Shown here one piece after another: positions 10,730-22,083 of a DNA stretch of 64,000 nt. The notes under the pieces were generated by a model that saw only the letters and a list, made by a program, of their open reading frames with translations, did not search any database and was not told the origin of the DNA. The stretch comes from Chrysemys picta bellii (lineage: Eukaryota > Chordata > Testudines > Emydidae), in NCBI RefSeq assembly GCF_011386835.1, contig NC_088796.1:28723011-28787010 (forward strand), given 5' to 3'. The translations under genes and the position numbers were made by a program. Every line of letters begins with the position of its first letter. Position 1 is the first letter of the stretch.

Positions 10730-11438
10730 CTTTCTGTGATTGTTTCTCTGAGTCCACTAGTAACACCCTTAACCACAGTACTAGCTTTGGGGGTCAGCAC
10801 CACTTGAGATATAAAAAAGGAGCCCTTCTTTCTTCTCTCAATGATTGATGCCTGAAGAAACTGAATCAGTTTTTCTGGGTCTGTTGTGTTTGCCCAAGGA
10901 GCTGGCATCATCTGCCCTGGCCAAAGAAATGGTACCTCAAGAGCGACTGGACTGTGATAAAATACCAACACTTGGTAATCCTTCTCCCACAGGTACTGGA
11001 GACTTACTTCTTGGGCAAATATAGCAGGGCACATTTTATTTCCAAAGGTGCCTTTGAGCATTTGGACCAGATTCTCATGATGATATTTCTGCATCCCATA
11101 GAAATGATTGAAGTCCAAGAAGACCACTTCTTTATGGTGGTCAGTCAGAAATGCATTGATCTCTTCAAGGCCCTCATTGACTTTGGCACTGAATAAACCA
11201 TGAGCAAAGTAAAGTTCATTGTCAGGATCTCTGGGTTTGGTGGAAATTCTGAGATCAAAATATCGTATACCTGCACCCAGCTGGCTAGTAAAGTTCATCG
11301 TCTGTGTTGCCAACCACTTTCTCATCAACTTTTTAGCCACAGTCCCAAATACGGAGACAAAATTCTGGACAGTTTCTGGTTGTTCAGGTCCAACTGGAGA
11401 GGCTTCGTCAATGTAGAAGCTAAAGGAGTCGTGAGACC
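10730..11438 (-). CDS. PLCXD3: PLCXD3 internal exon (PI-PLC X domain)
   Basis: The exon encodes most of the catalytic X domain of PLCXD3, a cytoplasmic PI-PLC X-domain protein of vertebrates that lacks the Y, PH and C2 parts of classical phospholipases C. Its length of 709 bp equals 2 + 235 codons + 2 bases. The acceptor TTTGTAG ends at 11439 and the donor GTAAGTG starts at 10729. Catalytic positions expected for PI-PLC X are present in the encoded segment: His-Asp in SHDS (residues 2-3), DLR in RYFDLRIS (61-63) and His in FAHGLFS (79). KEVVFLDFNHFYGM follows. The sequence agrees nearly residue for residue with mammalian PLCXD3 as I remember it, against a more divergent PLCXD1 or PLCXD2. There is no internal stop or frameshift. 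The upstream exon (start codon) and the final exon (about 50 codons) are not in view. The longest frame appears to start at 11340 only because a GTG valine is read as a start; the true coding segment extends to 11438. Confidence 0.93.
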
Positions 11439-12429
11439 CTACAAATATAACAAAGAAAAATCAATGTTGCATTCATACACAAAGTTATAAATACTCCTCT
11501 TTCAGGATAATCTAATTCTGGTCAGCACACAGATACTCTAAAATTGGCCTTTTCCTACCAACCTTCCCACCCCCATCCCACCCCATACATTATTTTCATG
11601 GAATCAATATTCACGTGTTGAAAGTGAATGAATTTAGGGGAGCTAAATGAAATGTGTATTACTTTCATTAGTACCCCTTACTTATGCCCTTAGTACTACT
11701 GAAGTCAATGGGCCTGATTATTAGTGTAAGTCAGGAGTAACTCCATAAGTCAGTCAACTTGCAGAAGTGTGTAATACCTATGTAAATGAGAAGAGAATTA
11801 GGCCCAATCAGTATGTTCACATGACTAATGGTTAGCTGGACCAGGACCTTTGTGATGAGCAAAAATACATATCCTTGAAATTTTACAAAAGCAAAAGTTT
11901 TCAATAGCCCTTAAGTGACTTAGGAGCATAGATACCATTTTCAAAAACACCTAAGTCCCACTGACTTTCAATCAGGATCCTAAACCAGTTACTTTTGAAA
12001 ATTATATCCCAAATCTTTGCACTCATGGGAGAAACAGTGTAAGAATGATAGTTTAATAGTTATAGCTGATGCAGACTCTGTATTCCATTGCTTCGAATGA
12101 GGAGGTTCATTGTGTACTTTGAACAAGGATGAATTGTAGCGTATCTTTTGGTGAACTGAGGTTAATTGCATTGCACATTTTTTAAAATTTGCACTACCAA
12201 AAAAGGTCAACAACACCTCCACTTTGCACTGCACATTTTCCTTAGTTTCAAGGATTTGTCTTTATCTTGCAATATTCACTTATTTTGTGTAGTCTGCAGC
12301 CACTTTGTATGAAAATTGCAACTACAGTTAAGGGTGTTAATGTCTAATAGGTTTTCTATAAGGGGACTATAGATCTTGCATTGCAAGGAGAAGCACGTGA
12401 TCTAATAGGTCTTTTTCATCCTTAAGTAC
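11439..12429 (-). other. PLCXD3 intron sequence 5' of the exon
   Basis: It directly precedes the exon on the minus strand and carries its polypyrimidine/acceptor region (11440-11462). Near 11900-12000 lies a diverged dispersed repeat with TTAAGTGACTTAGGAGC and CCTAAGTCCCACTGA motifs, also seen near 33350-33560. No other exon was found. Confidence 0.6.
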
Positions 12430-12826
12430 TGTGATGCAGTCTAAAGGGAAAGGTGACAGTCTACACTAATATGGTCACCACTGTTACAAAATTGTGAAAT
12501 ATTGTATAAAGTATGCCTTGTGAGGTATCACTGGAAAAGTTGTAATCTGCTAAATATGATCATCTTGTTACAATGTGTATATTGACGCTGTGTGTGGAGT
12601 TATGAAATTTTGCTCTGAGTTTGTAACTCAAACATGTTGTGGGTCTGAGAAACATCCACAGGCTAGCTCTTTAGAAATAATAAAGGAGGTGTAAACAAGG
12701 ATGTCTGCATGTCATCCCTTAAGACCCCTCAGACAGCATGTAGGCAAAGGTGCAAACTAGAATCCGCAATTCAGATGAAGGACAGATGGCAGAGCACATA
12801 TGTCATGGAACTGCCTGACCTGTAAG
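12430..12826. repeat. Possible LTR-like dispersed repeat
   Basis: The pattern of TTACAAAATTGTGAAATATTG, CCTTGTGAGGTATCACTGG and CAAACATGTTGTGGG resembles, from memory, a dispersed LTR family of turtle genomes. No matched ends or target duplication were identified, so the class is uncertain. Confidence 0.35.
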
Positions 12827-13920
12827 TAGGGTGACCAGACGTCCCGATTTTATCGGGACTGTCCCGATATTTGCTTCTTTGTACTGTGTCCCGACCGATG
12901 TTTGGTCGGGACAGTGAACAAACAAGAAATTTTGCCCTCCCGAAGGGACTCTTGCCCCCCCCCCCCCCACACACACACCCCGGCTCCGCCCTCTTCTTCC
13001 CCCATTGGCTCCCTCCCCAAATCCTGCCCTGGCCCCGCCTCTTCCCCAACCACGCAGCATTCCTCCTCCCTCAGGCTCCTAGGTGGAGGAACGGCCAGGA
13101 GGGCTCCGCGCACACTGACCCCGCCCTATGCGCCAACTCTGCAGCTCCCATTGGCCAGGGAGATGCAGGGGCGGCACCTGTGGGTGGAAGCAGTGTGCAT
13201 TGCGCAGAGCCTCCTGGCTGCCCCTACACCTACAGAGATGTTGCCACTTCCGGGGAGCCTCCCCAAGGTAAGCGCTGCCCAGAGCCTGCTCCCTGCACCC
13301 CCTCCCACATCCCAACCCCCTGCCCCATCCCTGAGCCCCCTCCTGCACCTTGAACCGCTCATTTCTCACCCCTAGCCCAGAGCCCGTACCCCCTCCCACA
13401 TCTCAACCCCCTGCCTCAGCCCAGAACCCCCTCCCATACTCCAAACCCCTTGGCTCTACCCCCCAGCCTGAAGCCCCCTCCTGCATCCCAAATCCCTCAG
13501 ACCCAGACCCACCCCAGAGCCCACACCCCAATCCCCTGCCCCAGCCCAGAGCACCTTCCTGCACCCTGAACCCCTCATTTCTGGGCCCACCCAGAGCCTG
13601 CACCCCCAGCCAGAGCCCTCACCTCCTCCTGCATCCCAACCCCTTCCCAACCCAGTGAAAATGAGTGAGTGAGTGAATGAGGGTGGGGGAGAGCAGGGCT
13701 TTGGAGCTGTGCTCTGGCTTTGCTCCAGCTCCAGGCAAAAACCTGCAGCTCCACTGCTCTGGAGCTGCTCCGCGCTCCAGCTCCGGGCTCCGCTCCAAAG
13801 CCCTGGGGGAGTGACAGAGGGAGGAGGGGAGGCACTGAGCAAGGCCTCAGAGAAGAGGCAGGGCAGGGGCGAGGCAAGGGTGTTTGGTTTTGTGAGATTA
13901 GAAAGTTGGCAACCCTATAC
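12827..13920. mobile_element. Composite: 5' part of the 6100-type hAT element plus other repeats
   Basis: Positions 12827-12840 repeat the 14-bp terminus TAGGGTGACCAGAC of the 6100 element, followed by the same stem-loops in degraded form (about 12841-12935). The matching right terminus is missing. A C-rich array (13230-13650) follows, in which CCCAGAGCC and CTGCACCC motifs repeat irregularly, then a GCTCCAGCTCC-rich block (13700-13800). The minus-strand end of the GGGTTGCCAAC family closes it (13800-13917). The best reading is a truncated hAT element joined to another dispersed element, either by insertion or by recombination. Proline-rich frames here are not genes. Confidence 0.65.
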
Positions 13921-14179
13921 GGTGACAACTACCATTAGCTTTTGGTTCTTCATCACAAAATGAACAAAAATTTTACCCCTCTTTCCTACCGTCAGACTGC
14001 ATCCCATTACCTTGCCTGGGATGGGTTTATGGAGCCCAAGCACAACAGGCAACTCTGTGGGTGAAATTCATCAGAGTGAAAAGGGCTTGTAACCAGACCT
14101 ATCCTGCATTTTGTGCAAATCTCTTTGAAGTCAATGGGACTTTTGTGCCTGGAATGGGCTGCAGCACCAGAGTCAAAGT

Positions 14180-14720
14180 TTCAGGCGAGAAGAGGCCACC
14201 AGATCAACTAGCCTGTAGTCAGACCTCCTTATATCACAGGCCACCAACTCCACCCAGCAACTGCACACTGGACCCAACAACTGAAATGAGACCAAAGTAT
14301 TACAGCCCACAGAAGACTGGAGTTATGTGCCACAGACAGAGAATCAATCAGAGGGACCAAGGTGTACCAGTGCCTGAGGTCCCCACAATGGCAGGGAAAA
14401 GAATCAGTGAGATATACCCAGATAATCCCGGCAAGTGACCTGCAGCCGTGCACTGGAGATGAAACTGAAAAGTCCCCAAAGGTCACTGCCAATCTGACCT
14501 AGGGGAAAATTCCTTCCTGACCCCGCACATGGTGATCAGTTAAATCCTGGACATGTGAGCAAGAACCAGCCAGCCAACCACCTGAGAGAGAGAGAGAATG
14601 CTCAATGCCACGTCTGGACCTCCCCATTCAATGTCCCATCTCCAGCTGTGGCTATCTTTCATGTTTCAGAGGAAAGAGATACAAAACAAAACAAAAAACC
14701 CAGAAGGTATTGAGGAAGGG
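14180..14720 (-). mobile_element. CR1-like LINE 3' fragment
   Basis: The text (GACCTCCTTATATCACAGGCC, ATTACAGCCCACAG, GAGATATACCCAGATAATCC, AAATTCCTTCCTGACCCC) matches a remembered turtle CR1-type 3' region written in reverse orientation. There are many small changes and no long open frame, so this is an old dead copy. The exact ends are uncertain. Confidence 0.5.
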
Positions 14721-15625
14721 GACCTCTGTAGGTGGCCAGATGTAACCCTCAGGAGCTTTTAGGAACATAAAACTAGGCTCTAAGTAATTCAAATTCCTAG
14801 CATCAAGGGTGGGATTTTCATCAGTGCCTAAGTGTCAATGACTTTGAAAGCACAAAAGCTGTGGCAAACAACATATCAAGGTTAAAGAAGTCCCCCAATC
14901 TGCTCATTTCTGGATACCACATTAGCTAAACCATGATGAACCTTACACATTGCAATGACAGATGAAATGTTTTCTTCTTTACATGGAAAAAAGAAAGTCA
15001 TTACTGCCCATCTCAAGCTTTGGTTGAATTCATCTTTGTTTATTCCAAAAAATACCCTCATCCATTATTAAAACCACCCCTACTAAACAACTCCTTGAAA
15101 GTCCCATTGTTTTTCCTTATTATCTTAACTGCCTCCTTCAACTGTATTTTATTTTAAATAAATTGTGAGCTGTGATTAACTTTTTTCTGACAAGTGCCTT
15201 GATACCATATTCCTTGCACAGCTGGTTAGATCATAGAGATGTATGTGGTTACACAGAGATACCCTAATAGACTAGATCTGCATACAGAATTTTAATGCTA
15301 AATCAAATGGGTACCACCAATTTGAGCAGTGACTCGTGTTTCAACATATTACAGGAAAAATAAATGGAATGACATTAAAGGTTCTGCTCAGGTTAGCATG
15401 TATGAATGTAGAGATCAAAGCAAACCTCTTATTTAAGACTAGGCTTAGGTTATTGATACTATCCTGGAATGGATCATGTGAACATTTACTACCATGTATA
15501 TCCTTAATCTAAAAAAAAGTCCCTTTGATTTCAGTAGGATTCTGTATGGAAGTAAGGATATCTACAGTAGCAGCTGATTGCAGGATTAAGCCCCAAATTT
15601 GTGGGAAGTTAGGAACAGACCAATG
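14721..15625. other. Non-coding stretch, no gene recognised
   Basis: AT-rich sequence without recognised repeat, exon or RNA gene. Confidence 0.45.
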
Positions 15626-15633
15626 GTCTAGTT

Positions 15634-16370
15634 CAGTGGTTTTCAAACTTTTTTTCTGGCGACCCAGTTAAAGAAAATTGTTGATGCCCGCGACCCAATG
15701 GAGTGGGGATGAGGGGCTCGGGGTGTGGGAGAGGCTCAGGGCTGGGGCAGAGGGCTGCAGGGTGGGGCCGGGAATGAGGGGTTCAGGGTGTGGGAGGGGG
15801 TCAGGGCTCTGGGCTGGGGTTGCAGGCTTTGGGGTGAGGGCAGGGATGAGAGGCTTGGGGTGCAAGAAGGGCCTCTGGTTTTGGGGGGGGGCTCAGGCTT
15901 GAGGCAGGGGATTGGGGCGCAGGGTTGGGCCACGGACTTACCTCGGGCGGCTCCTGATCAGCGGCGCAGCAGGAGTGCTAAGGCAGGCTTCCAGCCTGTC
16001 CTGGCACCACAGACCACGCTGCACCCCAGAAGTGGCCAGCAGCAAGTCCAGCTCCTAGGCGGAGGTGCGCAAGCAGCTCCATGTGGCTCTTGCCCACAGG
16101 CACTGCCCCCCCCCAGGCTCCCATTGGCCAGGAACTCGCCAATGGGAGTGCGGAGTCGGTGCGTGGCGCCCCATGCCCCCCCAACATAGGAGCCGGACCT
16201 GCTACTGGCCACTTCTGGGTCGCAGCGCAGTGTTGGGATAAGTACGGACTAGCCTGCCTTAGCTAGGCAGCACCACTGACGGGACTCTTAACAGCCCGGT
16301 CGGTGATGCTGACCAGAGCCGCCACAACCCAGTGCCTTACATTCCGCAACCCACAGTTTGAAAACCACTG
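15634..16370. mobile_element. Non-autonomous hAT element, 737 bp, perfect 8-bp TSD
   Basis: The inverted ends CAGTGGTTTTCAAACT (15634-15649) and AGTTTGAAAACCACTG (16355-16370) are exact. GTCTAGTT flanks both sides (15626-15633 and 16371-16378). The CAGTGGTTxTCAAACT end is that of the hAT/Charlie type. The interior holds a G-rich array (15700-15930, repeated GGGGTGTGGGAG and GGGCTGGGG motifs) and no transposase. Confidence 0.93.
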
Positions 16371-16451
16371 GTCTAGTTAGTCTGCTAGGTTGCCTCCAGT
16401 AGCCTGATGTTTCAGAGGAAGGCATACAACTCCCAAAATACACCTGGTCAT

Positions 16452-17541
16452 GGAATCATAGAATCATAGAATATTAGGGTTACAAGAGACCTCAGGAGGT
16501 CATCTACTCCAGCCCCCTGCTCAAAGCAAGACCAACGCCAACTAAATCATCCCAGCCAGGGCTTTGTCAATCCGGGCCTTAAAAACCTCTAAGGATGGAG
16601 ATTCCACCACCACCTGAGGAAACCCATTCCAGTGTTTCACCACCCTCCTAGTGAAATAGTGTTTCCTAATGTCCAACCTAGACCACCCCCACTGCAACTT
16701 GAGACCATTGCTTCTTGTTCTGTCATCTACCTCCACTGAGACCAGCTTAGCTCCATCCTCTTTGGAACCCCCTTTCAGGTAGTTGAAGGCTGCTATCAAA
16801 TCCCCCCTCAGTCTTCTCTTCTTCAGACTAAATAACCCCAGTTCCCTCAGCTTCTCCTTGTAAGTTATGTGCCCTGGCCCCCTAATTGTTTTGCTGCCCG
16901 CCGCTGGACTCTCTCCAATTTGTCCACATCCCTTCTGTAGTGGGGGGACCAAACTGGACACAGTACTCCAGGTGTGGCCTCACCAGTGCCGAATAGAGGG
17001 GAATAATCACTTGCCTCGATCTGCTGGCAATGCTCCTACTAATACAGCCCAATATGCCGTTGTCCTTCTTGGCAACAAGGGCACACTGCTGACTCTTATC
17101 CAGCTTCTCGTCCACTGTAATCCCCAGGACCTTTTCTGCTTAGCCAGTCAGTCCCCAGCCTGTAGCGGTGCATGGGACTCTTCCTTCCTAAGTGCAGGAC
17201 TCTGCACTTGTCCTTGTTGAACCCCCATCAGATTTCTTTTGGCCCAATCCTCCAATTTGTCTAGATCACTCTGGACCTTATCCCTACCCTCCAGCGTATC
17301 TACCTCTCCCCCCAGCTCAGTGTCATCTGCGAATTTACTGAGGCTGCAATTAATCCCATCATCCAGATCAGTAATAAAGATGTTGAACAAAACCGACCCC
17401 AGGACCGAACCCTGGGGCACTCCGCTTGATACCGGCTGCCAACTAGACATCGAGCTGTTGATCACTACCTGTTGAGCCCAACAATCTAGCCAGGTTTTTA
17501 ATCCACCTTATAGTTCATTCATCCAATCCATACTTCTTTAG
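16452..17541 (-). mobile_element. CR1 LINE, 5'-truncated, about 1.1 kb
   Basis: Minus orientation. The 3' tail is the ATCATAGAATCATAGAA repeat at 16455-16471. Moving upstream come the well-known turtle CR1 strings ending in a reverse-transcriptase region. At about 17310-17430 the minus strand reads [10 protein letters not shown] and KFADDTEL, which are RT motifs 4 and 5 with the catalytic DD. Frames are broken, so the copy is dead. Truncation falls near 17541, next to a 20-bp direct repeat. Confidence 0.92.
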
Positions 17542-17583
17542 TATAAAACAGTCATTATTGGTCAGTATAAAACAGTCATTATT
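17540..17583 (+). repeat. 20-bp direct repeat, two copies
   Basis: AGTATAAAACAGTCATTATT occurs at 17540-17559 and again at 17564-17583, separated by GGTC, right at the 5' truncation point of the CR1. Confidence 0.85.
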
Positions 17584-18595
17584 TAAATTACTAGAGTCAA
17601 GAGGAACAGCACAAAAGTCTCATCGCACAGGACTAAGCTTGTCAATATACACAATTTAACTTTTGTAAAGTAACCACAGACAATACAGAGGAGGAGGGGG
17701 AGATTCATTTAACATCTGGCAAGCTTCTGAATATTTTCAGCCAGGGAAATTTAGAAAAGTAATTTTTGTAATTTTAGTACCTTTATGCACAGGCCGGAGT
17801 CCAGTGAGCTGGGACTTTTGGGGGCAGGGACAACAGGAGAGGAGACTGCCATAAGTTTAGAGACATTATGTCATGTTGTGCAGATTGGACAGGAGGAATT
17901 CATTAAAAGGTATCAAAAGACAAATGAAATCAAACTACTGTTTGGTTTGCTGATTGACACTATGTATTGAACCGATGTGATCATATCTGGAGCTGACCAT
18001 GATGATATAAAAATTCTTCCTAGTTGGAGATTATAACTGACTCATAACATCCATAGGTATAAGTAATTTGAACAGTTCCTTCCAATATGATTTATCATGC
18101 ACTTGTCAACATCAAAATTTCTCTGTCTTCATCTTGGCCTGTTACCTTTACAAATCTACTCATATGACTTTGAGATTCCAACATCTTTGCACCTGGTAGA
18201 AAAGTTATTTTATGGTCCTCATGCCATCACATCTAATTGTCAATATTCCTGATGATGAGAGGATCTCTTACAACCATCACCTTTATTATATAGCAAACTG
18301 GGTTCCGTTCTATTGTAAAGCTTACCTAGGTGGGTGAGGAATCCGCCTCCCCCTCCTTCCACTAGAAAGTGGGTTTTTAGGGACAATTGTCTGTCAGTGT
18401 TCTATCAACTGTGACACTGGCTTCCATAACTGAAGGAAGGATGCCATTTCTGAAGTAAGGTTTCTCTGGGGTACATTAGTTGAAACAATGATAGATTTAA
18501 AAATACAATCTTTCTCTGTCTTGCTCATCCTCCCCTTTAGTGTCCCATGCTTCAAGGAAGTATATTTGGATTCCCGGAGGCAGAATGTGGAAGCA
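17584..18595. other. Non-coding stretch, no gene recognised
   Basis: AT-rich sequence. No exon, RNA gene or named repeat was seen. Confidence 0.45.
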
Positions 18596-18705
18596 CAGTT
18601 CAATGGACAGAGCACAGGACTGGAAACCTGCCACTCCCTGAGTTCTAATCCTTGTTCTATCACTGACTTGCTGTGTGGTCTTGGACTAGTCACCTATTCT
18701 TCAAC
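18596..18705 (+). repeat. MIR-like SINE fragment
   Basis: The order of tRNA-like GAGCACAGGACTGGAAACC, GAGTTCTAATCC, then TTGCTGTGTGGTCTTGGAC is the MIR layout: tRNA-derived head followed by the conserved core. Confidence 0.65.
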
Positions 18706-18874
18706 TGCACTTTAAGGACCAGGAATCCCCAGGCTTGCTACAGGTTCTCTGAGACGCTCCAATTTCCTTTCAAGACTTTTGGGATGTATTATGTTCATGT
18801 AGTTAGATTAGTAACTGCAAGAGCCCTGAAGACAACTTCCTGCACATGGAAGACTGCTGATCTGCACCCTTATA

Positions 18875-19112
18875 AATTGTATCACAATAGTGCCTAGAGG
18901 CCCCAACCGATATTGAGCCCCATTATATAGGTAAGTAACAGCTAGCAAGAGAATCTCTGCTACAAAGAGCTTACAATTTAAACCGACAAGATGGACGGCG
19001 GGCGGGCGGCAGAGAAGCAAAGTGACTTGCCCAGAGTCACACAGCAGGAGACCCAGGAACAGAAACCACATCCTATTGCTAGCCCACTATCATATCCATT
19101 AGACCATATCAA
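18875..19112 (-). repeat. MIR-like SINE, nearly full length
   Basis: Minus orientation. Motifs on the plus strand in order are a CACAATAGTGCCTAGAGGCC-type tail, AAAGAGCTTACAATTTAAAC, GTGACTTGCCCAGAGTCACA and a tRNA-like head ending near 19110. A GGGCGGGCGGC insertion at about 18998-19008 is atypical. The copy is old and diverged. Confidence 0.65.
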
Positions 19113-20394
19113 ATTTTCCTGCAACATATATTCTGCCACAGGCTGCCTCCAAGAAGGGTTAGGTGATGGAGTGGCAGCAGGCCAGTGCAGGGCTCACTGG
19201 TAGGCTTTTTAAGTTGCAAAGGAGAAGATCTGACACTCACTCTTTATCTTTCACTCAGAACAAACTCTTTTTTTATATTGACTCACCCTATTTCCATCTC
19301 TCTCTCTCGTGCACACAGACACACAGACACACACACACAGCTTCTCACTGCTCTGCCAACTTTTTATACCTTTTTTCACTACAATCACTCAGTTCCCCCG
19401 CAATCAGTCTCGTCAAGGATTGGCTTCCGTTCCTACATTTACAGCTCTTAATCAGTCACTCCAATTTTATGTACTCAGCAGTGGTAACATGTTTTCATAA
19501 TTCTCATTCCAAAATAGCTAGTCAGAAAGAAACTTGAAAAATAAAATGCTTACTCACTGGATTTCCACTCAGCCAAACTCCTTTTTAGCATGCAGTCACC
19601 CTGTGTATGTTTTTGTTGCTGGCCTCTCAGGTTTAGAAGTAATTGCAAATGATGCTTAAAGAGTCTGCAGCATGCACAGTTAAAAAAATAAAGTGGTCAA
19701 TTTCAACCACTAAGACATTAAGCTTTGATGTACTTACAGGTAGTCAAGCATTATTTAGATATTCAAGAGTGGAGTGTACAGTAACATCTAGCTTGCAGGC
19801 AAAAAGCTTCTGGTACTTTCATTAAGGAAACGGTCTTAGCTTTCTATAGTGAATTCTTTTAACAGGACAACTGGGAATATGCAGCCTAGTTATCAACATA
19901 TTTATAGAATCCCTGGAGGACTATACTCCCCCATTTAAAAAATAATTGGACTCAATGGTGGAAAAAGGACCCTAAGGGAGAATGTATTTCAGTTTAGAAG
20001 TTGTTTCTTTAGTTCCCTAGGGTTTTACTGAAATATTGCCAACCTACTGTTTCCTGGCTCCCAGCATTGTCCCATCATCCATAAAAAGGGCAAGCATAAA
20101 TGGACTTTGGTATGTCTCTCCCCCATCACTGCCCCTTGGCAAATGCTTAGATCCTCTTGCTTAATGGGGGTCTGGTGACTGCCTCCTACAATAGTTATCC
20201 TGAAATGAAATACTTCTTCAAAGCAGTGACAGACTCCATCACATCCTCAGTAATGTTCTCAAGATTCACAAGCCATAGCAAGGCACAAGTAGGATACACA
20301 GGTCTGACGCATTTTCTGACACCATAACCCCCAAATCTTTTCAGTGTCACTGCTTCCCAGGATAGGGTCTCCCCATGGGCGATGTGTGAACCCC
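19113..20394. other. Non-coding stretch with a CA run
   Basis: A CACACAGACACACAGACACA run lies at about 19313-19339. No gene recognised. Confidence 0.45.
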
Positions 20395-20640
20395 GCATTT
20401 GGGGAAGCTCACCCCTAGCCTCGGCCCTGCCCCTTCCACCCCAGGCCCAGCCCCTCCCCTGCCGGAGCCCTTGAGCTCCCCACCATGGCTGGAGGAGCCC
20501 TGCCCCAGCCAGCTCAAGTCCCAGCTGCCCCGTCCTAGCCCCAGGCTGGATGGGCAGCCCCAGCACTGGCCCAAGTCACGCCGAGTCCCGGGCAGGTGGC
20601 AGGCCCACCCTAGCCTCAGCCCCCGCCCACTTTAGGCGAG
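20395..20640. repeat. C-rich dispersed repeat fragment
   Basis: GC-rich sequence with repeated CCCAGCCCC and CTGCCCC motifs, unlike the AT-rich surroundings and similar to the interiors of the window's DNA elements. No ends were found. Confidence 0.4.
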
Positions 20641-20659
20641 AGGCTAAGTAACGGTGGCA

Positions 20660-20966
20660 AGAAGAGCATGACCCATGATTGAAAAAATTGGGTTTGTTTA
20701 GTCTGGAGAACAGAAGACTGAGGGGGGACATGGTAACAGTTTTCAAGTACATAAAAGCCTGTTACAGGGAGGATGGTGAAACATTGTTCTCATTAACCTC
20801 TGAGGATAGGACAAAAATCAATGGGCTTAAATTGCAGCAAGGGAAGTTTAGATTGGACATTAGGAAAATCTCCCTAACTGTAAGGGCAGTTAAGCAGTGG
20901 AACAAGCTTCTTAGAGAGGCTGTGGAATCTACGTCACTGGAGGTTTTTGAGAACAGGTTAGACCAG
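20660..20966 (+). mobile_element. CR1 LINE 3' ORF fragment
   Basis: Plus orientation. It encodes the conserved carboxy-terminal part of CR1 ORF2 (KLGLFSLENRRLRGDM, then GLKLQQGKFRLDIRK and AVKQWNKL). The 3' UTR and tail are missing, because the sequence changes at 20967 into a palindromic MITE end. Confidence 0.88.
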
Positions 20967-21075
20967 TGGTTCCCAAACTTGTTCTGCCGCCCCTGGCGGG
21001 CCGGGCCAGTTTGTTTACCTGCCACGTCCGCAGGTTCGGCTGATCGCGGCTCCCAGTAGCCGCGGTTCGCTGCTT
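20967..21075. mobile_element. Truncated palindromic hAT-like MITE
   Basis: It starts with CAGTGGTTCCCAAACTTGTT, the same end as the 4427 element, and follows it for about 110 bp with one internal gap. The mirror half is absent. It interrupts or replaces the 3' end of the CR1 at 20660. Confidence 0.85.
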
Positions 21076-22081
21076 AATTTACACTTAATTTACCTAAAAA
21101 GTGTGTGGGTGCATGCATGCAAAACAGACAGATTGGGAGGAGTGTCTTTAGGTCTGTCCCAATTCCTACTGCAGAAGCAAAGTTCAGTTACTTGTTTCCT
21201 TGAACCCTAAATCAGCTTATATCACATTTTCAGGGTTACCTTTGTAAGGAAGAGGGCTAGAAACTTCCTTTTTAAACAAGTTAATAAATAAAAGAGAGCA
21301 AACTGAGATTCTCCTTTGTATTTATAACTCTCCAAATAGGGTGCACGTGCTACAACTATAGGTTTCACGAGCCAACTGCTGAGGCAGTTTTTTTAAAAAA
21401 GGCAATATAACCACATACAGCCCTCCTAACAGCAGGTTTCCCCTTCTCCTTTGATAATTTTGTTAGTCTCTTGTAATTATTTGTGTAGGAGGAAGTGTTG
21501 CAGTGTTTTCTATGAAATTTTACAAAGTTAAAAAGACATCACTGAGTGTACATACCCTCCCACCTCTTCCCAGTCAACCCACCACCCCCAGACAGATTTC
21601 AGTTTAGAACTTGTACAGATAAATGAAAGCATGATGGGAGATTATTTCAGAGGCAAGCCCTTGTTGGGTGCTTCAGCACAGAATGGTAATTTCACCAAAT
21701 GTGGGCTCCACATTAAGAACCCTATTCTACATTCTTTACTCAGGCGAATGTCCTTTAATGTCAGTTAACTGACCAAGGACAGCAGGATTAGGCCTTAACA
21801 CAGAATCAATGTGGAACTGACTAATCGGCATGTTGAATCAGCTCATTAGAGATTGCATGCTGTGCTAGTACATTAACAAAGCAGGTGCTCCTTATGAGGG
21901 AACAAGATAAACTCCTCTGGGAATTAGGCTTCTAACGCATATTTATGCCACTGAAAAGTGCCCCACACTTGTAAAAGACAAGTAGATTTTCCATGAAGGA
22001 CTGCAAGCTGAAGCTAGAGAAATTCAGATTAGAAACAATGCTCAAATTTCTAACACAGAGTAGTTAACTATTGGAATAATT
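21076..22081. other. Non-coding stretch, no gene recognised
   Basis: AT-rich sequence without recognised features. Confidence 0.45.
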
Positions 22082-22083
22082 TA

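Noticed and set aside
10954..11490. Plus-strand frames over the PLCXD3 exon
   Set aside because: They are antisense shadows of a conserved coding exon.
12871..13963. Proline-rich frames on both strands
   Set aside because: C-rich dispersed array of a transposable element, not a gene.
16542..17465. Functional reverse-transcriptase gene
   Set aside because: CR1 remnants with frameshifts and stops, 5'-truncated.
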